Part shown: one piece after another, positions 9,973 through 17,957 of the stretch
Layout of the letters: each line of letters starts with the position of its first letter
Numbering within the stretch: the first letter of the stretch is position 1
The notes under the pieces: generated by a model
Told to the model about the DNA's origin: nothing
The model's database searches: none
The model's input: only the letters and a program-made list of their open reading frames with translations
DNA from: CAWGMT01 sp963823675
Lineage (GTDB): Bacteria; Planctomycetota; Planctomycetia; Isosphaerales; Isosphaeraceae
Length of the DNA stretch: 64,000 nucleotides
Reading direction: 5' to 3'
NCBI GenBank assembly: GCA_963823675.1
Contig: CAWGMT010000020.1
Span: 421,391-485,390 of the forward strand
Position numbers and translations under genes: made by a program

Positions 9973-11224
9973 CTACAGTGACTCGAAGTCCTGCGCGGGC
10001 ATGGTGATACCCGCGACGTAGTCGCTGATCATGGCCGCCATCATGGTGAGATCCGCAGACGCCGAGAGTTGGATATTGAGCTCCGCCGTTTCTTTGACGA
10101 CGTAAGCCTCGAAATCGGCCAAGGCCGCAATCCCAGCGGTTTTGTGCCCGCCGCTGAAGTCGGCATAGATGTTGGCCATCTTGTTCTCGATCGTTTGCGC
10201 CACGGTCAGGCTGCTCGTGAATTTCGCGATGACCGAGACCTCATAGGCTTCTCCCATCGGGACGTGGATTGGCGTTGGCGCGTCCGGCGCGGACGTGGCG
10301 ACCAGGCCAGGAAGATTGACCGTGGGAGAACCGTGCGCCAGAGTCGGCACCACGTTATCCATGTACCAGATGGGGACCTGGCGGTGCCCGACCCCGCCCA
10401 AAAGTGCGGTCACATCGTAATAGTGATTCACCCCTGGGATCGGGGCCTCCCCCCACATGCTGAAAAGCTGGTCAAAGAGCGTACTGCCCTCGGTGACGTT
10501 GGTGTGCTGATAGAACTCCTCGAGGTCGTTGACGCCAGCCGGAATCGTGATGTCCGGGTCGTGCATGATGTTCTGCATCCCCGTGATAGTCATCACCGCC
10601 ATCTGGCCGAATGGCCCGGTCGAAGCGCTGTAGAAGACGGCTGGACTGCCGTCGGCGCGTGTGTTGGTGGCCGGATGCGGGTCGAGAAACGTCATCCTGG
10701 TATACCCGGCCACGAGCCCGTTCAGCTCAGAAGCGGGGGTCCCCGAAACCTTGGGTGACGGCACCGATGGTCGTGATCCGGTACGATGCCGAGTTGTCGG
10801 CGTAGCTGCTCTCCGTGACGGTATGGCTCGGGTTGGCCACGGCAACCACGAACGGTTGCGCAGGATCGATCAACAGCGAGCCCGGCACGTTCACCACCAG
10901 AGTGTGCGTGCCCACGGACAGACCGGCGCCGCTGGCCGTTCCATCACCAACTTGCGTGGACGTGGAGTTGATCGCGCTTGCGCTCGAGCGGTCGATCGCG
11001 ATTTCAAACGACTTGGCGATCGGAGCATTTTGCACCTGATAGACGACCGCGACACTGGTGGCGGTCTGCTCCCTGGCGGAAAGCACCGCGATGTTGGGTC
11101 GAGTCGGCGTCGCCGAGAGCACAACCCGGCCTTCGAGCACCTCCAACGTCGGCCGGCGCCGCCCGCGAATAGACCGGCCAGCGTTGCCGCGCATTGTCTT
11201 TTGGGCAATCGCGAAGTTCCACAT
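9973..11224 (-). CDS. LEPR-XLL-type surface protein with CARDB-like region, frameshifted
   Basis: Planctomycete exported protein. After a basic N-terminus comes LEVLEGRVVLSA, an LEPR-XLL-like signal near residues 27-38, then a CARDB-like beta-sandwich (NTIVVVNVPGS-type repeats, e.g. THTLVVNVPGSLL and NPSHTVTESSYADNSASYRI). The C-terminal roughly 240 residues (VNHYYDVTALLGGVGHRQVPIWYMDN onward, motif VTALLGGVGH) are not recognised. A homopolymer of five G at 10735-10739 shifts the frame; four would restore it (TQGFGDP then ASELNGLV). The start is ATG 11224, with ATG 11194 a possible alternative. Confidence 0.65.
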
Positions 11225-11414
11225 CTTAGCACCCCGCGGTTCGGTTTCTTCCGAGTCGAGGCTGCCGACTTCGGCTACCTCTCGACATCATCTAGTACGC
11301 CCCGCGGGGTGCTCTGTCACGCACGACGAGCCGGTCTGCTGGTGTCTCGTGCGACCTCCTGCGGTAGTTGTCTCTTGATTGTGAGAAACCGCCGCACGGA
11401 CATGAATTCTCCTC

Positions 11415-11875
11415 ATGGCCCAAACCGTTTCGCTCCCGGAGCACATCGTGGCTACCCCAAGTGATCCGATTTCGCAGTTTCTTGCCACCGGCGATTTTGA
11501 TCCGTTGTTTCGCGGCTGGCCTGGTCAGAACACGCTGGATTCGATCCGACGTGGCAGCGAAGCTCTGATGAGGTAGCTCACGTGTTTCACAACGCAAAGC
11601 GTGAGATCGTAGGGCTTCCCAGGAAAAGACGCTGTGAATGGCTTTTGCCCATTGCCTTCAGGATGCGCGAGACCTTTGCTTACGCCTGCGAGTCTTACAG
11701 CCGTATCCTCGCACGGGGGCCGCGCCCGCCAGAGCGACGGGCCTTGCTCCAGGAACTCAAGAAGCGGCCAACGCCGCCAGACGAACGGGTAGAGCCAGCG
11801 GAATACTTCGAAATCCTGTCCGATGCCGTCGAGCGGAGAAACGGATGGCGGGCCATACTCAAGCGGTGCTCATAG
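11415..11875 (+). CDS. Hypothetical protein, probably one gene with a frameshift
   Basis: ATG 11415 opens a frame of 53 codons (MAQTVSLPEHIVATPSDP...FDPLFRGWPGQN) that stops at 11574-11576. A second frame overlaps and continues from 11567 through VAHVFHNAKREIVGLPRKRR to a stop at 11873, ending ESYSRILARGPRPPERRALL...RNGWRAILKRCS. Amino-acid usage in both parts is protein-like, unlike the surrounding stretch, and joining them near 11567-11573 gives about 153 residues. I do not recognise the family. The two parts could also be separate small genes, the second starting at GTG 11582. Confidence 0.4.
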
Positions 11876-12073
11876 ACATCGCGGCATCATCCTCGCAGGG
11901 CCGCCACTCGACCAACCACCAAGAGAGTGCCAGGAGGAGAGACGAGTATAGCTCTGCCGTCAACACCGGAGATTACCCTTTCCGTTCTCCACCGCCTTGA
12001 GTACGGCTGAGGAGGGCATGGTTCAGATTCCGTCTTTCGCCGGTAACGTGAGCTGGGCTTCGTGTAAAGTCGC

Positions 12074-12112
12074 CTTTCGCGGAGCGAAAGACAAAAAGAC
12101 GCCGCGGGCGTC
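12074..12112. repeat. Two adjacent small perfect hairpins
   Basis: CTTTCGC-gga-GCGAAAG at 12074-12090 is followed 7 bp later by GACGCC-gcg-GGCGTC at 12098-12112. Both stems are perfect with 3-base loops. They sit in non-coding sequence and resemble dispersed intergenic repeats of planctomycete genomes. The copy number in this genome cannot be seen here. Confidence 0.45.
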
Positions 12113-12396
12113 AACCCCAGCCACCCCAGAGCTGTCACCTCCGTTTGAACTATGCCAATGATCGCCTGCTTCAAAACAGCCTTTTTTGAGGTAACAGGAC
12201 GGACGGAATCTATACCCCAGTCTAGATTCCGGTCCGCGTCAAGGCGATCGGATTCGTGCAGTTTCACCCGGTTCTGCCGATCATGGCGGAAGTCGCGGAC
12301 GCGAGGGTTAAGACGGCAGCCGGGCCGAGAACGGTTGATGCGATCGGGCAGGAATAATGAGTTGGACGGGCTATTCCGTCGTTAGATCGCATTCTC

Positions 12397-12456
12397 GGTA
12401 CATACTCGGCATACTTGGCACGCGCAGAAGCGTGCCCACTATGCCGAGTATGTGCC
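12397..12456. repeat. Long imperfect palindrome (60 bp)
   Basis: Arms 12397-12413 and 12440-12456 pair over 17 positions with one G-T wobble (core ACATACTCGGCATA with TATGCCGAGTATGT). A 3x3 internal loop follows, then a second 7-bp stem GGCACGC/GCGTGCC (12417-12423 with 12430-12436) capped by GCAGAA. No gene adjoins it directly and there is no T-tract. It could be a recombination or attachment-like site, a dispersed palindromic repeat or a structured transcript. Confidence 0.6.
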
Positions 12457-13359
12457 CAGTATGTCTCATGCAAGGCAGCCTGCAACGCACGCGCCGATGT
12501 ACTTTTCAACTGTCCAGACGGTGTGGAGAAGCACGCCGATGAGCTGAGCGGGACGGGCGAAATCGGCAAAACGCGCCGAACGAAGCCAATTTCGCTGAAT
12601 CCATGAGCATCGTGGAAGCACAAGATCCGATTCAAGTTACGGCAAATTCCGGCGCCCGTTCGCGACTTGACAAGCGGGGTGGCGCGGCCAGGCATGTCGA
12701 GAATCATCTGAACTGGGGCAAACGAGTTCCCTCCAGCTTTGTTGCGCATCGTGAGCTGTTCGCGGCCGTAAAGGACGTCTTTGCTGCATGATAGGCGGTC
12801 CGGCCATTTGTTTCGTGGTCTTTGCACTCTCGTCCTCGTGACCGCCTCCGCTGGAACACATGTCTGCGGCGCAGGAACGTGAGACAGCTCGATCGATGAT
12901 GAGTCGCGCCGAGGCGATTCAGCAGCCCGATTCGCGGGGCTCGAGAGGGGCTGGAATCCGCCGAATTTGACGACACAAGAACCAATGGACAAGCAACTTA
13001 TGACGAGCACCCACTCCGTCGCCGATCTCCGAGGGATTTCGTTGGCGAACCTTGCGAGATGGAACGGGGACCCTTCCAAAACGTCTCAGATTGTCTCATT
13101 TTTTCTCATCGAGAATCGCTTATCGATCGCGTCGCGGGTGGCGAGGGGGTTGGGAACCCCGGCCGAAAACGGCAATTTTTGAACCACGTCCAATCGCCAA
13201 CGTACGCGCTGCGCTCTTGAACCAGTTGCCATTCCCTGCCCCTCGAGGGCGTGCCGGCCAGCCTGGGTCCCGGGCTGAGAACCGTGAGCGGGGCCAATCG
13301 GAGGCGCGGTGGATCCTTGCCATCGCGTGCTAGTCGGCACCATGTCCAGAGAGAAATGA

Positions 13360-13560
13360 ACGAGCCTCAAAAGCAAGCTTGCCTCCGCGATGGCAGAGGG
13401 CAAATCCACCGCGGAGTGGGCGAGCGCCAACTGGGTGGCCGAGCGGACGGCCCAACGCTGGGCCAGCGAGCCTTTGGTCCGGTCCGAGGTCGAGGCGATT
13501 CGCCGCTTGGTGCCACGGCCCAACCTCCAACCGGTCCATGCTTCGAGGGTCCTGGGATGA
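13360..13560 (+). pseudogene. Remnant of planctomycete helix-turn-helix (insertion-type) protein
   Basis: The frame opened after the TGA at 13357 encodes LKSKLASAMAEGKSTAEWA, then VAERTAQRWASEPLVRSEV and EAIRRL, ending at 13558-13560. The pattern (short helix, KS-AEWA, turn, ERTAQRWA) resembles the N-terminal helix-turn-helix of a small DNA-binding protein common in planctomycetes. The usual continuation of about 100 residues is missing, and no start codon or ribosome site fits, so it looks like a decayed copy. The identification rests on remembered family resemblance only. Confidence 0.4.
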
Positions 13561-13622
13561 ACGAGCGATTGGTAGACCCCGGTTGTCCGCCGTCGATTCT
13601 CGACGATCACTCGCTTGACCCC

Positions 13623-13652
13623 TTGACAGAGCTGGCTTCGCCTTCCTATCCT
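13623..13652 (+). promoter_or_regulatory. Sigma70-type promoter of blaI-M56 operon
   Basis: A perfect TTGACA (13623-13628) and TATCCT (13647-13652) are separated by 18 bp. The predicted transcript start would fall in the tandem repeats at 13657-13694, and the BlaI start codon is at 13710. Confidence 0.6.
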
Positions 13653-13656
13653 GGAC

Positions 13657-13694
13657 TTCAGACAAAACGACTGAAAGTTCAGACAAAACGACTG
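13657..13694 (+). promoter_or_regulatory. Tandem direct repeats, candidate BlaI operator
   Basis: A 17-base unit (TTCAGACAAAACGACTG) occurs twice, at 13657-13673 and 13678-13694. The period is 21 bp, about two helical turns. The repeats begin 4 bp after the -10 element and end 15 bp before the BlaI start codon, where a bound repressor would block initiation. BlaI family members usually autoregulate. The classical BlaI dyad (TACA/TGTA) is not obvious, so the assignment is inference. Confidence 0.5.
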
Positions 13695-13709
13695 TAAACG
13701 AATCAGATC

Positions 13710-14279
13710 ATGGGTCGGCCCGCTCACGATATCACCGAATCAGAGCTTGGGGTGTTGCGAATCCTCTGGGAACAGGGAACCGCGACGATCCGGCAACTGA
13801 CTGACATTCTCTATCCCGGCGGCGGCGCGGCCCTCTATGCCACGGTCCAGAAGCTGCTCGACCGGATGGAAGCCAAGGGGTATGTGCGCCGTGACCGATC
13901 GTTGTATGTCCACGTTTTTGCCGCCGGGCTGGACCGCGACGAGCTGATCGGGCGTCGGCTCCGCTCGCTGGCCGAAACGCTCTGCGACGGCTCGCTCACG
14001 CCTCTTCTGACTCATCTGGCGCGAGCCAAAGATCTGACCGCCGAGGACCGGATGGCGCTGCGGACCATTATTGACGAGGCTACACCGGACACCGGCCGGA
14101 ACGACCGCGAGCCGGGCGGGCGCCCGGGGCGCTGGCCTCTCTTGGAACAGGATCAAGATCCCGAACGCCGCGCCCGCGCTCGCCCGGCAACGGGCGAGGC
14201 GCCGCCGGCCGTTGACGGCAATCATGAGCACCGCGAGGAGCTCGTCCTTCGATGGAATCGCTCGTGCACGGCATGTTGA
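13710..14279 (+). CDS. BlaI/MecI/CopY-family repressor
   Basis: Winged-helix repressor that is typically inactivated by its cognate M56 membrane peptidase. ESELGVLRILWEQGTATIRQLTDIL and ATVQKLLDRMEAKGYVRRD (motifs LRILWEQG and YVRRD) are characteristic. The family is usually about 125-130 residues, whereas this frame runs to 189. The last roughly 60 residues (from about TPDTGRND) are Arg/Pro/Gly-rich, match nothing I know and overlap the start of the M56 gene by 28 bp. That tail may reflect an indel that hides the true stop. A promoter and tandem repeats lie just upstream. Confidence 0.85.
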   Translation: MGRPAHDITESELGVLRILWEQGTATIRQLTDILYPGGGAALYATVQKLLDRMEAKGYVRRDRSLYVHVFAAGLDRDELIGRRLRSLAETLCDGSLTPLLTHLARAKDLTAEDRMALRTIIDEATPDTGRNDREPGGRPGRWPLLEQDQDPERRARARPATGEAPPAVDGNHEHREELVLRWNRSCTAC

Positions 14280-16549
14280 GCAACGCAGTGGCCGCGGCCA
14301 TGCTGGCCCTGGCGGTCGGGGCTTTGAGTCGCTTATGCCGCCGCCCCGCTCTGATCCACAGCCTCTGGCTGGTGGTCCTGCTCAAGCTGGTCACGCCGCC
14401 GGTTGTGCCGGTGTCGCTGCCGCTCCTGCCCTGCACCCAAAACCTCATCACGGGGCGCGAGCCGTCCATCTCCCCGCTCGGCGACCCGCTCGCCGTGGCT
14501 GGCAAACAGCAGCCGGGCCATCAAGCCGATCAGCTCCAGGTAGGCTTTGAATCACTGGGACCATCACCCGATGACCGGTTGCCGGCGATCGCATCCGCTC
14601 CCATGGGGGTCGGCGGCGGTCGACCGGCGGAAGAATGGCCGCTGTCCGAGATCACAAGTCGCGGACAGCCACCCCCACTCGGCGCGTCTCGACAGGCTGC
14701 TCGAAGTCTCCCGGGAGCTGCCTGGGCCAGTGGACTGATCGCGATGGCAGCTCGGCTCCCGTGGGAGGCATGGGCCCTGATCGTGGTTCTCTGCGGCGCG
14801 GTTGGGTGGTGGTCGTTGGCAGCGGTGCGAATCATCCGGTTCCATCACATGGTGACGGATGCTCCGTCGGTGCCAAGGGAGTGGCAGGAGCAAACCGATG
14901 CGCTGGCCGAGCAACTCGGTCTCTACCGCCGGCCAGAAGCCCGGCTGGTCCCGGGGCAGGTGCCGCCGATGCTCTGGGCGATCGGCGGACGTCCGAGGCT
15001 CTTGCTGCCGACCGAGCTTTGGTCGAGTTTGGAACCCGACGAGCAGACCTCGCTCCTCTTGCATGAGCTGGCGCACTTGAGGCGGCGGGACCACTGGGTC
15101 CGCTGGCTCGAATTGATCGTCGGCGGGCTTTACTGGTGGCACCCAGCCGTCTGGTGGGCCCGCCGCGCGCTGCGCGAGGCGGAGGAACAGTGCTGCGATG
15201 CCTGGGTTGTCTGGGCCATGCCTCGAGGAGCCAAAACTTACGCGGCCGCACTTCTGGCGGCCCTTGAATTCGTCTCGGGTGCCCGCACCGCACCGGCCGC
15301 GGCATCGGCCACCAGCGGTAACGGCCATGTATCTTGCTTGAAAAGGAGGTTACGAATGATCGTGCGTGCCAGTACCCCTAAAGGCCTCTCCTGGATCGGA
15401 CGCCTCGCTGTGATGGGCATGGCTGCCCTGATTCTACCCCTCGCCCCAAGCTGGGCACGGGACAACCAAGCGAAACCCGACCCAGCGAGGTCCAAGCAGT
15501 TGACCACGGTCGAGAACACGAAGCCTCAATTCGACGTGAATGCCAGGCGCAAGTCGCGCGCTCGTGCGGCACTTCTGGCCCGCCTGGCTGTAGACGACGA
15601 GGACGATAAGAAAGACGACAAAAGTCGTGACGCGGCCAAACGGCTTGAGGATCAGGCAAGAGACCTGATCGAGAAGCTCAGCAAGGAGTTCGGGCCGGCC
15701 GGCGAGGAGCTTCGCAAGGTTCTCGAGCGGGCGGTAGGCGAAGTGCATAAGTCGCTCGAGAAGGAAAATCCCTCCCCGGACGATCTGCGCAAAGCGCTGG
15801 AAAAGTCGCGGGAGGAAGTACGCCGGGCGCTCGAGCAGGGCGGCCCGATCGACAACGAGCTGCGTGAAGCCTGGGAGCGCTCGCGCAAGGAATTGCGCGA
15901 CGCGTGGGAGCATGCCCGCGACGACATTCGCCAGGTGATGCGCGACCGGGTCGAAGTTGCCCGCCAGCGTCAGCGTGAGCAAGCGGAGCAAGCCGATCAA
16001 GCCGGCGAGCGGCCCGAGCGCGTCCGGCCCGAGGCTGAAGGAGGACAATCCGACGAAGCCGAAGCACGCCAGCATCGCCAGGAAGTCGAGGCCGCCCGCC
16101 AGCAGATTCGCGAGCTGGAACAGCAGCTTCGCCGGGCGACCCGCCGCCTCGAAGAGCTGGACCGCCGCGGAGCTCGCCGGGCGCAGCGGCGTCCTGCCGG
16201 CAGATCGCCGGCCGAAGCCGAGCCGCCTCGACCGCTGGCCGCGCCTGGTGCCCCGGCACCACCGCGGACCGTGCCCGCGCCACCCGCCGCGCCTGCGCCA
16301 CCGGCCCGTCCGGGTCAACGAAACGTGCGCCGGCCCCGCATTGCGCCTGGCGAACCCCGACTTGAGCCGCCGCCACGTTTCCTTCCGACGCCTGACTACG
16401 AGCGCCGGTTTCGCGAGCTCGAGGATAAGCTCAACCAGCTCCTCAAGGAGCTCAAGGATATGAAAGGCGACCAGAAGCCAAGGACGAGCGCGGAATCAAA
16501 TGACAAGGTGGTTACGTTCGCGCCAGCCGGCGCGACCATCGTCGCCTGA
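14252..16549 (+). CDS. M56 family (BlaR1/MecR1-like) membrane metallopeptidase with long coiled-coil tail
   Basis: 765-residue protein. The N-terminal membrane segments are followed by the zinc-protease site HELAH (residues 271-275) with the downstream E-x3-D element EAEEQCCDAWVVWA, and one more membrane segment near residue 390. The periplasmic part is unusual: about 300 residues of Glu/Arg/Lys-rich heptad-like helix (EKLSKEFGPAGEELRKVLE and similar), a Pro-rich linker of about 60 residues and a short final coiled coil ending LNQLLKELKDMKGDQKP. There is no penicillin-binding domain. By family logic it would cleave the adjacent BlaI in response to an envelope signal. Confidence 0.85.
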   Translation: MESLVHGMLSNAVAAAMLALAVGALSRLCRRPALIHSLWLVVLLKLVTPPVVPVSLPLLPCTQNLITGREPSISPLGDPLAVAGKQQPGHQADQLQVGFESLGPSPDDRLPAIASAPMGVGGGRPAEEWPLSEITSRGQPPPLGASRQAARSLPGAAWASGLIAMAARLPWEAWALIVVLCGAVGWWSLAAVRIIRFHHMVTDAPSVPREWQEQTDALAEQLGLYRRPEARLVPGQVPPMLWAIGGRPRLLLPTELWSSLEPDEQTSLLLHELAHLRRRDHWVRWLELIVGGLYWWHPAVWWARRALREAEEQCCDAWVVWAMPRGAKTYAAALLAALEFVSGARTAPAAASATSGNGHVSCLKRRLRMIVRASTPKGLSWIGRLAVMGMAALILPLAPSWARDNQAKPDPARSKQLTTVENTKPQFDVNARRKSRARAALLARLAVDDEDDKKDDKSRDAAKRLEDQARDLIEKLSKEFGPAGEELRKVLERAVGEVHKSLEKENPSPDDLRKALEKSREEVRRALEQGGPIDNELREAWERSRKELRDAWEHARDDIRQVMRDRVEVARQRQREQAEQADQAGERPERVRPEAEGGQSDEAEARQHRQEVEAARQQIRELEQQLRRATRRLEELDRRGARRAQRRPAGRSPAEAEPPRPLAAPGAPAPPRTVPAPPAAPAPPARPGQRNVRRPRIAPGEPRLEPPPRFLPTPDYERRFRELEDKLNQLLKELKDMKGDQKPRTSAESNDKVVTFAPAGATIVA

Positions 16550-16591
16550 AGTCGCCGCAGTAAGCTCTTGATCCCGTGTCAATTGACTGAG

Positions 16592-16633
16592 AAATGCGGC
16601 GGGGATTGAGACGATCAATCCCCGACCGCATTT
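16592..16633. terminator. Bidirectional terminator-like hairpin
   Basis: AAATGCGG and GGGGATTGA pair with TCAATCCCC and CCGCATTT around a GACGA loop, with only a small internal bulge. It lies between the convergent M56 (+) and redoxin (-) genes. The outer A and T runs can act in both directions. Confidence 0.7.
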
Positions 16634-16664
16634 GTTAGTAAGTTCTCCCTGCTGCAAAGGCGGT

Positions 16665-17321
16665 TTATTCGTTCTTCCGGTAACCGATACTGCAACCGGA
16701 GGCGCGGGTTTCTTCGATTTCAATGGTCTTCGCCGACAGAAGAGCGTCGACGGCATCGCGGACGTACCGTTTGGTCACCTTGGTTTCGTCGTCGAGGCTG
16801 TCGTCGAGCGCACCCATGTAGCGGATCTTACGATCCTTGTCCAGAACAAAGAAAGTCGGCGTGGCGACCGCGCCATAGTCGCGGCCGATTTTCTGGGTGT
16901 CGTCGCGTCCGTAGGCGAAGTTGTAGTTCTTGTCCTTGGCCCGCTGACGGACTTTGGCCATCGTGTCCTGCTCGCAATACTCCTTGTTGTAGCCCTCGGG
17001 AGCGTACTCGGGAGGAGGCGTCACGCAAACCGCGACGAACCGGACATTCTTGTCCTTGTATTCGTTGGCGAGGTCGATCACGCGATCCTCGACCTTCGTC
17101 ACGAACGGGCAGTGGTTGGCCAGAAACGCCAGAACGACGACGTCTTCCTTGAGGTCGTCGAGATTGATCACCGTGTCTTTGTCACCCGCGACAGCCTGGA
17201 TCCCCGCGAAGGCCGGAGCCTTGTCGCCGGGAGCGACGACCTTGTTGTACTTGCCCGGGCCGGCCACCACGGTCACGGCCAAAACCAACACTACGGCAAA
17301 CGCCAACAGACTTTTGCGCAT
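16665..17321 (-). CDS. Exported redoxin (thioredoxin-fold) protein
   Basis: 218-residue thioredoxin-fold protein with an N-terminal signal peptide (RKSLLAFAVVLVLAVTVVAG). The active-site region is LANHCPF (Cys71), a single Cys-Pro as in the planctomycete redoxin group rather than CxxC. GDKAPAF and GAVATPTFFVLD (cis-Pro loop) are as expected. The start at 17321 is supported by a strong AGGAGGTGA ribosome site 7 bp upstream. It probably acts in periplasmic thiol or peroxide chemistry. It is the convergent neighbour of the M56 gene. Confidence 0.85.
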   Translation of the reverse strand: MRKSLLAFAVVLVLAVTVVAGPGKYNKVVAPGDKAPAFAGIQAVAGDKDTVINLDDLKEDVVVLAFLANHCPFVTKVEDRVIDLANEYKDKNVRFVAVCVTPPPEYAPEGYNKEYCEQDTMAKVRQRAKDKNYNFAYGRDDTQKIGRDYGAVATPTFFVLDKDRKIRYMGALDDSLDDETKVTKRYVRDAVDALLSAKTIEIEETRASGCSIGYRKNE

Positions 17322-17957
17322 TGCTGTCACCTCCTGAAGTTGACACATCCCCGTTCGGCGCAGATTTCAGCCGGCTTGAATTGAAGTGTTGCCAGCCGAG
17401 CTGAGACCGAACTCGTCCTTTGGTACACGGATACGCTGCAGGAACTGTCCGGCGCCTTCTCCTCTCACCAGTCCGCATGCTCGATCGAGCGCGCTAAAGT
17501 GAGACGACGACCGATCTGGGCCATCCTGGTAAGCACCTCTTCCCTGATCCAGCGAACGGGAGAGGCGAAGTCGAAGCCAGATCGTGCGCGGTTGATTCTG
17601 ACCAACCGCGCCGGGGTTTGCAAGGCCGACATCGATGTGGGCCCGGGATTCATCAACTGCTCAACACCACGGCGAGCGTTGCTCAAGGCCTGTTAAACCT
17701 CAGGTCAAGCGGATCACAAACGTCGCGTGGATGCGTCCCAAGCGTGAAACCGGCCTCTACCACCAGTGCCATCGGGTCCGCTATGATAGTCTGGCGACGC
17801 TTGGTCGCAGGCAACTGGCGCTTCCGGCCTCGGTCTGTTCGTCTTGCCCTCATCCAGCGCTCATCCCTTGTAATCGACAACACCATTAAGTGAATCTCGC
17901 GAAGAAATCGGCGGGGTTTCCCAGGACGCCGACGTTCTTCTTTTGAGGAGCCCATCC
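17322..17957. other. Intergenic stretch without recognised gene
   Basis: This stretch lies between the divergent redoxin and giant surface-protein genes. Short frames exist on both strands, but none shows recognisable motifs, a ribosome site and good composition together. It should carry both promoters. Confidence 0.5.

Larger units (their letters stand above)
11876..13359. other. Gene-poor stretch
   Basis: No reading frame here has convincing codon usage or a recognisable motif on either strand. The longest minus-strand frame (12264-13079) is rich in Ser, Pro and Arg, spans the palindrome at 12397-12456 and looks non-coding. The stretch contains the paired small hairpins at 12074-12112 and the long palindrome at 12397-12456, and ends in the decayed helix-turn-helix fragment at 13360. 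Confidence 0.6.

Noticed and set aside
12264..13079. Minus-strand reading frame of 271 codons in the gene-poor region
   Set aside because: Composition is Ser/Pro/Arg-heavy, it crosses the long palindrome, and no part resembles a known family.
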